A stretch of DNA of 7,507 bases from Gracilimonas sp040904925 (GTDB lineage: Bacteria > Bacteroidota > Rhodothermia > Balneolales > Balneolaceae): positions 1 through 7,507 of the forward strand of contig JBBDSP010000010.1 of the NCBI GenBank assembly GCA_040904925.1. Reading direction: 5' to 3'. Each line of letters begins with the position of its first letter. The stretch's first letter is position 1. This document shows positions 1-4,779 of the stretch, in pieces. Under the pieces are notes generated by a model. That model was not told where the DNA came from. It saw nothing but the letters and a program-made list of their open reading frames with translations, and made no database searches. The translations under genes and the position numbers were made by a program.

Positions 1-120
1 AAACAAGCAGCATGATCACCCTTAACCAACTGTCTACTTTTTTGTTGCAACTCCAACAAGATGCAAGGTGCAAGGTTATCATCTAACATCTCATGTCTAA
101 CATCTATTATCTAATACCTA
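1..120. other. non-coding left edge with short repeats
   Basis: No credible gene is visible here. A direct duplication of the heptamer TGCAAGG lies at 62-75. A small inverted repeat (TTGTTG 42-47 / CAACAA 54-59) lies just to its left, but its T-run precedes the stem on the plus strand and no T-run follows it on the minus strand, so it does not look like a terminator for either direction. The degenerate heptamer tract starting at 81 is listed separately. Confidence 0.6.
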
Positions 121-129
121 CTAATACCC
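81..129. repeat. degenerate 7-bp tandem repeat
   Basis: Read in steps of seven on the plus strand the units are ATCTAAC, ATCTCAT, GTCTAAC, ATCTATT, ATCTAAT, ACCTACT and a decayed AATACCC. On the minus strand, the sense of the adjacent peptidase gene, this reads as units of the ATGTTAG type, each ending in TAG or GAG. The tract runs into the 3' end of the peptidase gene and supplies its TAG stop codon. It resembles an old, decayed heptanucleotide minisatellite. A perfect heptamer array lies at the other end of the window. Confidence 0.65.
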
Positions 130-927
130 AACATAAGTTCCACCTTCTTCCAGCTGAATAATGCCCTTTGTGGTAGTGAACTTAACCGGAATGGAAATGA
201 AACCTCCACCCTTTTTAGTTTTTTTTACCACAAAATGAAGATGCGGTCCGGTTGCAAATCCGGTTGCGCCGGAATAGCCTATTAGCTGACCCATCCGTAC
301 CTGTTGCCCCACCTGCACGTTCACCCCGTTATGTCGAAGGTGAGAATAGTCAGCAAAAGTACCATCATCATGTATTACGGTAATAAAATTGGCAAATTCC
401 ATCATGTCTGCCGTGGGGCCGCCTTCGGTATTTCCTTCCTCCATCATCACTACGGTTCCCGGACGGGCGGCATAGATCGGCGTTCCCTCCGGCATATCAA
501 AATCCAGGGCATGCTGAAGTTCTCCCCCGTGAGAAAATCCACCACCAAATCCCTGAGTAATTCGGTATGAGTCTCCTTTTGGAAACGGCAGGCGATAGGC
601 AAAAGAGTCATTATGCCGTGCAAATATATCCCCCATATAATAGCGGTAACTCGATCGATATTCCCATCCCCCTTCAAGATCTGTGAAAGTAAGTTCCATG
701 ACCTTAGTATTATTACGAGGCGCGATCACGGTGGTATACGGAAGGTTTTTATCCGGCTTAAGATTTTCGAACTGAATATTCAGTTCGATTGTCACAGGAT
801 AGGTCTTGGTATTTCTGGCAAACACTTCAAGCCGGTCTTCCTTTTCAACCCGATACACTTCAACTTCTCCATTATCTTGAAAAAATAAGCCGGGGATCAG
901 CAATATCAGGAACCAAAATGACTTCAT
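121..927 (-). CDS. secreted M23-family metallopeptidase (LytM/NlpD-like)
   Basis: Predicted zinc peptidase of the M23 family, whose members cleave peptide cross-links of peptidoglycan or act on other secreted peptides. Residues 1-16 form a short hydrophobic signal peptide. Residues about 20-115 are probably a beta-rich domain that I do not recognise. The M23 core covers about 120-250. Zinc and catalytic residues are all present: H139 and D143 in HALDFD, H196 in YSHL, and H229/H231 in the GPHLHF motif that follows the GQLIGYSGATG stretch. The protein is therefore likely active and not a degenerate regulator of the EnvC/NlpD type. The 268-aa length is normal for a single-domain secreted M23 protein. 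The ATG at 927 has only a weak purine tract upstream, usual in this phylum. The gene is divergent from the sigma factor, with 57 bases between starts. A role in the adjacent signalling system is not shown by the sequence. Confidence 0.9.
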   Translation of the reverse strand: MKSFWFLILLIPGLFFQDNGEVEVYRVEKEDRLEVFARNTKTYPVTIELNIQFENLKPDKNLPYTTVIAPRNNTKVMELTFTDLEGGWEYRSSYRYYMGDIFARHNDSFAYRLPFPKGDSYRITQGFGGGFSHGGELQHALDFDMPEGTPIYAARPGTVVMMEEGNTEGGPTADMMEFANFITVIHDDGTFADYSHLRHNGVNVQVGQQVRMGQLIGYSGATGFATGPHLHFVVKKTKKGGGFISIPVKFTTTKGIIQLEEGGTYVGY

Positions 928-954
928 CTGAATTTCTTATTGTGTTGAAAATTC

Positions 955-982
955 TTGAACTTCATGCGAACTAATTTATAAT
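955..982 (+). promoter_or_regulatory. possible sigma-70-like promoter of the ECF sigma gene
   Basis: TTGAAC (955-960) and TATAAT (977-982) are separated by 16 bases. The match to a classical -35/-10 pair is good, but the DNA is AT-rich and Bacteroidota-type promoters follow a different consensus, so chance is possible. If real, transcription would start around 989, inside the annotated start region of the sigma gene. That would call for a later start, for example the in-frame TTG at 1018. The GGGG-N14-TGTGTACTA element found downstream is absent here. Confidence 0.3.
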
Positions 983-984
983 AC

Positions 985-1584
985 ATGGATCTGAACCTCA
1001 TACATCTGCTGTTAATTTTGAGTGCCTCACTCGACAGTGAGTCTAACGAAACAGAGATTTATTTAAAAATTAAAAACGGGGATGAAAAAGCCTTTAAAAA
1101 GTTCTTTGATACACATCATGCTGAATTGTTCCGTTATTTAAGACAAAAAGGAGTGGCAAAAGAAGCTGCAGAAGATCTCATCCAAAAAGCATTCGTGTAT
1201 GTTTGGGAGAACAGAGCCAAGATCAATGAGCATAAATCGCTCCGTGCCTACCTTTTCCGTATTGCCTACACACGGATGCTCAATTTATTCAGAGACCATG
1301 AAAAATATGATCGGAATGAGGAGGTGCCTGACCTAAGCTCCTCAGAATTTGAGACTGATAGCACCCTTCATCAAAAGGAACTCAACCAAATAATTGAACA
1401 AGCTATAAATGCAATGCCGGAGAAAAGACAGGAAGTTTTCAGGCTCTGTTTTCTCCAGGAATTCACCTATAAAGCTGCCGCAGAATTCCTTGAAGTATCC
1501 GTTAAAACTGTGGAAAATCATATGGGACTTGCACTTAAAGACCTCCGCTCTTCTTTATCAAAGACCGCCAAAGATTTTTTATAA
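985..1584 (+). CDS. ECF RNA polymerase sigma factor, FecI-like (Bacteroides expansion type)
   Basis: Extracytoplasmic-function sigma-70 factor that directs RNA polymerase to a small regulon when released by its anti-sigma factor. Region 2 spans about residues 38-104 (FFDTHHAELF through AYLFRIAYTRMLNLFRDH), including the AEDLIQKAFVYVWENR segment used in core binding and -10 recognition. A variable acidic linker covers 105-132. Region 4 spans about 133-190, with the helix-turn-helix segment AAAEFLEVSVKTVENHMGLA, which recognises the -35 element. Length (199 aa) is typical. The first roughly 20 residues (MDLNLIHLLLILSAS) are unusually hydrophobic for a sigma factor. Together with the promoter-like sequence ending two bases before the ATG, this suggests the true start may be TTG 1018. 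The cognate anti-sigma is probably the FecR gene at 3817, which lies two genes away and not adjacent as usual. Confidence 0.93.
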   Translation: MDLNLIHLLLILSASLDSESNETEIYLKIKNGDEKAFKKFFDTHHAELFRYLRQKGVAKEAAEDLIQKAFVYVWENRAKINEHKSLRAYLFRIAYTRMLNLFRDHEKYDRNEEVPDLSSSEFETDSTLHQKELNQIIEQAINAMPEKRQEVFRLCFLQEFTYKAAAEFLEVSVKTVENHMGLALKDLRSSLSKTAKDFL

Positions 1585-1590
1585 TTCTTT

Positions 1591-1619
1591 TAGGGGTCAC
1601 CCTTTTTTGATGTGTACTA
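1591..1619 (+). promoter_or_regulatory. candidate ECF-type promoter, copy 1
   Basis: TAGGGG (1591-1596), 14 bases, then TGTGTACTA (1611-1619). The same two blocks at the same spacing occur at 2491-2519 ahead of the next lipoprotein gene. The intervening 14 bases are largely unrelated (only 4 match), which is what a two-part promoter looks like. About 17 bases separate GGGG from GTACTA, a spacing typical of ECF -35/-10 elements. It lies 60 bases before the ATG at 1680 and 6 bases after the sigma stop codon. The short stem AGGGG/CCCTT followed by six T could alternatively be a weak terminator for the sigma gene, but the second copy does not conserve that hairpin. Confidence 0.6.
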
Positions 1620-1650
1620 ACAGTGAAACAAAGACAGAAAAACACTGTTA
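1618..1650. promoter_or_regulatory. perfect 8-bp inverted repeat
   Basis: TAACAGTG (1618-1625) and CACTGTTA (1643-1650) are exact reverse complements with a 17-base spacer. The left arm overlaps the last two bases of the proposed -10 block. The expected transcription start would fall near the left arm, so an RNA hairpin may not be fully formed. A DNA operator is the alternative. There is no T-run after the right arm, so it is not a terminator. Confidence 0.45.
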
Positions 1651-1679
1651 AACACAATAATCAAAAAAGGTAAACAACT

Positions 1680-2396
1680 ATGAATTTTTCCAAACTATTT
1701 ACCCCTCTAATCATATTAAGCGGACTTGTACTGGCCTCAACCGGCTGTGATGTTGCTAACTCAGGCAACGACGGCCCAAAAAATGTAGCGGTCAAAATGC
1801 AGCTAAACACGAACTCATCAGCTGCTAAATTTAAAGCAATTAGCCTCGATTCTCTCACAGAAATCAAATTTCTGGTTGAAGAACTGGAACTTGAAAGTGT
1901 CTCAGATGACTCATCTGATTTTGAGGTTGAAGACCTGATCGTAAATCTTCCTTTGGATGGTAGTGTGATTGAATTGACTTCTCAAAATATCCCTAACGGG
2001 CTTTATGATGAATTTGAGATGGAGATCGAAAATGATGATGATGGAAACAATGTGAATGATCCCGACTTTATTAAAGGCGGTGACGACGACGGATACTCCA
2101 TGGTGATCAAAGGAGTCTATAATGGTGAAGAATTCATGTTCAGAACCGATTCAGATTTTGAGATCGAAATGGACCTAAATCCACCATTAGAGATCAGTGA
2201 TGCTAGCGGCTCCCCTTCAGTTGCCATTAATATTGATCCTTCCGGTTGGTTCGTGGATTCCAGTGGAAATACCCTGGATCCAAATGACCCTGCTAATAAA
2301 GAAGCTATCGAAGAAAACATCGAGAACTCTTTTGAAGCCGAAGGTGATGATGATGACGACGACGACGATGATGGTGATAATGACGACGACGATTAA
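1680..2396 (+). CDS. lipoprotein with DUF4382-like body and Asp-rich C-terminal tail
   Basis: Predicted exported lipoprotein of unknown function. A lipoprotein signal peptide ends in LASTGC, with C23 the likely acylated cysteine. Residues about 34-118 read like a DUF4382-type beta domain (alternating strands such as EIKFLVEELELESV and a PNGLYDEFEMEIE segment, reminiscent of the 'pAGtYteirl' motif). A second strand-rich part, about 138-188, includes VIKGVYNGEEFMFRT and VAINIDPSGWF. After a segment ending in IEENIENSFEA come nine consecutive Asp and then GDNDDDD to the stop. Acidic clusters also occur at 118-121 and 135-137. The ATG is preceded by AAAAAAGG (1663-1670) at a 9-base spacing, an unusually good ribosome-binding site for this window. 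The gene has its own candidate ECF promoter and a strong terminator, so it is probably monocistronic. Domain assignment is from pattern memory. Metal or calcium binding by the acidic stretches is possible but unproven. Confidence 0.85.
   Translation: MNFSKLFTPLIILSGLVLASTGCDVANSGNDGPKNVAVKMQLNTNSSAAKFKAISLDSLTEIKFLVEELELESVSDDSSDFEVEDLIVNLPLDGSVIELTSQNIPNGLYDEFEMEIENDDDGNNVNDPDFIKGGDDDGYSMVIKGVYNGEEFMFRTDSDFEIEMDLNPPLEISDASGSPSVAINIDPSGWFVDSSGNTLDPNDPANKEAIEENIENSFEAEGDDDDDDDDDGDNDDDD
2346..2393 (+). repeat. in-frame GAY codon tract encoding a poly-Asp tail
   Basis: Nine GAT/GAC codons in a row (2346-2372), then GGT GAT AAT and four more GAY codons before TAA. The mixed GAT/GAC use suggests selection for Asp and not pure triplet slippage, although length changes by slippage would stay in frame. 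The last codons (GAT GAT GGT GAT ... GAC GAC GAT TAA) are nearly the same as those ending the next gene. Confidence 0.8.
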
Positions 2397-2415
2397 TAAC
2401 TGATAAAACCCAATC

Positions 2416-2452
2416 AAGCCCTGCTGCCTGAACCGCAACAGGGCTTTTTTTT
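2416..2452 (+). terminator. strong rho-independent terminator
   Basis: AAGCCCTG (2416-2423) pairs with CAGGGCTT (2439-2446). The stem can extend inward by TGC/GCA past one mismatch. It is followed by eight T (2445-2452). It lies 20 bases after the stop of the first lipoprotein gene and separates it from the next. Confidence 0.9.
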
Positions 2453-2490
2453 GTTGTGGTATGAACTTTAAAATTATTACCATCTATAAT

Positions 2491-2519
2491 TAGGGGAACT
2501 AAGTATCTGGTGTGTACTA
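2491..2519 (+). promoter_or_regulatory. candidate ECF-type promoter, copy 2
   Basis: TAGGGG (2491-2496), 14 bases, then TGTGTACTA (2511-2519), the same blocks and spacing as at 1591-1619. It lies directly downstream of a terminator and 31 bases before the ATG at 2551, exactly where a promoter for the second lipoprotein gene is needed. A shared TGAA follows the -10 block at the same distance in both copies. A 5-bp inverted repeat, GGTGT (2509-2513) / ACACC (2527-2531), brackets the -10 block here, unlike the repeat seen in copy 1. Confidence 0.65.
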
Positions 2520-2550
2520 CTAATGAACACCTAATAATATTCGAAAGGCT

Positions 2551-3762
2551 ATGAAAAATTATATACACAAATTCACAACACGGGCGGGATATTTATTTGT
2601 CACCGCACTGCTATTCTCAGCTTGTACACTGGGCGATGTATCGGATGAGTTGAGTAACAACGAACTCACTCCTGAAGAAGTTGACGCTGCCAGCCAGATA
2701 ATGGGACAGGCACTTTCTGACGATAACGACGGTATTTTCGCCAGTCTAAATGATGCTCTTGCAACAGTATCGGACAGCGGATTTGAGACTGCTCCTGCCA
2801 AATTGAAAGAGGAGGAGGACGACGACGAGGATGATTATTCAGGTCGTGGCGGAGAAAGTAATTTCCAACATGAGTACGATCCTCAGACCGGCACCCATAC
2901 CATTAGCTTCGACCGTCAGGTAAGTGCCCCGAATTTTGAGAAATACTTATCAGCTGTATTAACTTATATCTTCACAGATATAGACGGTGCTTTCATTGAA
3001 CAGCCACGGGATAACAAAGATCAAATCGAAAATATCGCATTCACTGCTTCAAAAGACGGGGATATAACGAACCGGTTCAGAAATTCTGAATTCAGCCGTG
3101 CCGATACTTTTGCGATCGGTGGCCTAAGCAGTGCAACTACACTATTAACTCTGGATGGATATCACTATGGAAATGGTTCATTCAACGGTGTTCGTCCCAA
3201 TGGAGATACATTTGAGCGATCTTTCGTTACAGAGATCAGCTTTCTGGATATTGAGATCAATAAAGACACGGTAGCTTATTATGGCTCTCTGGAACAAGGC
3301 GTTACCGGCACACTTACTTACGAAATGAGTATTTTCCGCAATAACAATGGCAACGAATCAACAAAAACTGTATCCGGAACCATTGAAATGGATGGAGACG
3401 GAACTGCTTTGCTACGATTTCAAAATCTAAATAAACTTTTCCGGGTTAATCTCAGCTCCGGAGTAGTTACTGATGATGAGGACGAATTAGAAGCTGCAGT
3501 CTCTTCCGTTGATATTGAAAATAATACCGTAACACTGAGTAACAACGTTATTGTGATCATTTCTTCAAGGACGGAAGTTGAAGGTGATGACGGACTGGAA
3601 TCACTTGAAGAAGTAGCAATTGCCCTGCAAAATGGCCTTAATGTTATTGCTGAAGCTGAAGGTTATACCAGTCCTGAAAATCCTTTAGAGTTCATTGCTG
3701 ACGAGATCGAATTTGAACTCGAAGAAGAAGACGATGAAGATGATGGTGATGACGACGATTAA
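2551..3762 (+). CDS. lipoprotein with DUF5666-like domain and acidic C-terminal tail
   Basis: Predicted exported lipoprotein of unknown function, 403 aa. The signal peptide ends in the lipobox LFSAC, with C25 the lipidated residue. Residues about 30-85 are a probably helical, low-complexity region. At 87-95 there is an internal acidic run (EEEDDDEDD) followed by YSGRGGESN. Residues about 105-300 are strand-rich and unrecognised (THTISFDRQVSAP, GSLEQGVTGTLTYEMSIF, VSGTIEMDGDGTALLRF). Residues about 313-389 fit the DUF5666 pattern: AVSSVDIENNTVTLSNNVIV, then TEVEGDD, SLEEVAIALQNGLNVIAEAEG and FIADEIEFE. The protein ends in EEEDDEDDGDDDD. GAAAGG sits only two bases before the ATG, a short spacing. 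It has its own candidate ECF promoter and is followed by a weaker terminator-like hairpin before the anti-sigma gene. It is not an obvious paralogue of the preceding lipoprotein except in the tail. Confidence 0.86.
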   Translation: MKNYIHKFTTRAGYLFVTALLFSACTLGDVSDELSNNELTPEEVDAASQIMGQALSDDNDGIFASLNDALATVSDSGFETAPAKLKEEEDDDEDDYSGRGGESNFQHEYDPQTGTHTISFDRQVSAPNFEKYLSAVLTYIFTDIDGAFIEQPRDNKDQIENIAFTASKDGDITNRFRNSEFSRADTFAIGGLSSATTLLTLDGYHYGNGSFNGVRPNGDTFERSFVTEISFLDIEINKDTVAYYGSLEQGVTGTLTYEMSIFRNNNGNESTKTVSGTIEMDGDGTALLRFQNLNKLFRVNLSSGVVTDDEDELEAAVSSVDIENNTVTLSNNVIVIISSRTEVEGDDGLESLEEVAIALQNGLNVIAEAEGYTSPENPLEFIADEIEFELEEEDDEDDGDDDD

Positions 3763-3780
3763 TACTTGACCCTCTAACAG

Positions 3781-3815
3781 GCCGAACAAATCAATATTTC
3801 CGTTCGGTTTCTTTC
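3781..3815 (+). terminator. terminator-like hairpin or attenuator before the FecR gene
   Basis: CCGAAC (3782-3787) pairs with GTTCGG (3802-3807), extendable by one G-T pair (3781/3808), with a 14-base loop. It is followed by a T-rich stretch (TTTCTTTCT to 3816). It lies 19 bases after the second lipoprotein stop and only 9 bases before the FecR ATG. The stem is shorter than that at 2416 and the T-run is broken by C, so termination would be partial. This suits an arrangement where lipoprotein mRNA is made in excess over fecR-receptor mRNA. Confidence 0.5.
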
Positions 3816-3816
3816 T

Positions 3817-4779
3817 ATGGAAAATAGCAACGACATATTATCCCCTAACGACCCAGACCTTTTGCTTGCCCAAAAGATTGGCGATGCTTTACCTGCTATA
3901 GAAAGCCTAAAAGGTGGTTCAGATCCACTGCTTCAACAACTTTTCAGCTACAGAGAAACACGAGCTGAACAACTTTCAGATGTGGATTCCTCTTCGATTT
4001 GGGATGCTATTGAATCAGAAATGCAGACCAGAAAGCCTGCCACTATATTTCAGCTCACACCGGCCATCAGGCGATATGCCACTGCCGCAGCGGTATTGAT
4101 AGCTGCACTTGTTGGCAGCTTCCTGTATCAAAACTTGAGCGGTCCCAAACTTATCGGAGAGAGTTTCAGCACAGTTACAAAAGTAGAGCTTTCCGATGGC
4201 TCGATCGTAAGCCTGCGCCCTAACTCTAAATTGTACGAGCATTCTATAAGTAAATCAGAAGCAACCTACAGCATTGAAGGAGAAGCTTACTTTGAAGTTA
4301 TGCACGATCCAACCCGGACTTTTGCGGTATCTACAAGTCAAGCTAAGGTGGAAGTGCTTGGTACAAAATTTGTACTCAGTGACTGGGGAAATACTTCGAG
4401 GGTTTTTCTGGAAGAAGGCCGGATTCAATATGAATCTTTGAGCAATCAAAACGTCGTAATTCTTGAACCCGGACAGTCATCAGAAATCAATGAGTTTACA
4501 GTCACCCCTGACGTCATTGAAACAGAATCCTCAGTTTATACCGACTGGCTGGCTGATCAACTCGTATTTCAGGATCAGCGGGTTGAAGATGTTTTCAATG
4601 AACTGGAGCACCATTTCAATATTCAAATTCAACGTCCGGAAGTTCTTGATGAAGAAAATCTCACCGGAACCATTCAGCTTGATGATCTGCCATCAGTATT
4701 GCAAGACCTGGAATTGGTTCTTGGTGGATCCTTCACCCAAACCGGTGAAAACGAATACAGATTCAACCCGGAATCCTGA
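3817..4779 (+). CDS. FecR-like anti-sigma factor
   Basis: Single-pass inner-membrane protein that holds the ECF sigma factor through its cytoplasmic N-terminus and receives the receptor signal in the periplasm. Residues 1-85 are the cytoplasmic sigma-binding part. One transmembrane helix spans about 86-105 (RYATAAAVLIAALVGSFLY). The FecR domain spans about 112-225, with the usual landmarks VELSDGSIVSLRPNSKLY, EGEAYFEV, TFAVST, VEVLGTKF, RVFLEEGRI and LEPGQ. The C-terminal FecR_C/DUF4974-type region spans about 246-316 (QLVFQDQRVEDVFNELEHHF, then LTGTIQLDDLPSVLQDLELV). Length (320 aa) is typical. The ATG is preceded by a T-rich stretch from the hairpin and no Shine-Dalgarno sequence, which is tolerated in this phylum. 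No promoter motif like the two upstream is seen, so it probably depends on read-through. The stop TGA overlaps the receptor ATG (TGATG), suggesting translational coupling. Confidence 0.93.
   Translation: MENSNDILSPNDPDLLLAQKIGDALPAIESLKGGSDPLLQQLFSYRETRAEQLSDVDSSSIWDAIESEMQTRKPATIFQLTPAIRRYATAAAVLIAALVGSFLYQNLSGPKLIGESFSTVTKVELSDGSIVSLRPNSKLYEHSISKSEATYSIEGEAYFEVMHDPTRTFAVSTSQAKVEVLGTKFVLSDWGNTSRVFLEEGRIQYESLSNQNVVILEPGQSSEINEFTVTPDVIETESSVYTDWLADQLVFQDQRVEDVFNELEHHFNIQIQRPEVLDEENLTGTIQLDDLPSVLQDLELVLGGSFTQTGENEYRFNPES

Noticed and set aside
304..888. Open frames on the plus strand across the peptidase gene
   Set aside because: They lie opposite a gene with full M23 motifs and a signal peptide, and their translations are low-complexity without family features.
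930..954. Inverted repeat GAATTT / AAATTC between the peptidase and sigma genes
   Set aside because: Only six AT-rich pairs in AT-rich DNA with a 13-base spacer. Expected by chance.
1592..1608. Short stem AGGGG/CCCTT with three-base loop and six T after the sigma gene, read as its terminator
   Set aside because: The stem is only five pairs including a G-T, and the GGGG block is conserved at the second site without the matching CCC, so the promoter reading explains more. A dual role cannot be excluded.
2116..2140. Acidic clusters in the lipoproteins read as EF-hand or thrombospondin type 3 calcium loops
   Set aside because: The Asp/Asn/Gly spacing (for example ENDDDGNNVND at residues 117-127 of the first lipoprotein, near 2028-2060) does not follow the DxDxDG pattern well enough to claim a loop. 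Only general acidity is supported.
2217..2568. Minus-strand open frames with Val/Ile- or His/Arg-rich stretches opposite the Asp tail
   Set aside because: These are the complements of the GAY codon tract and cross the terminator and promoter region. They have no independent support.
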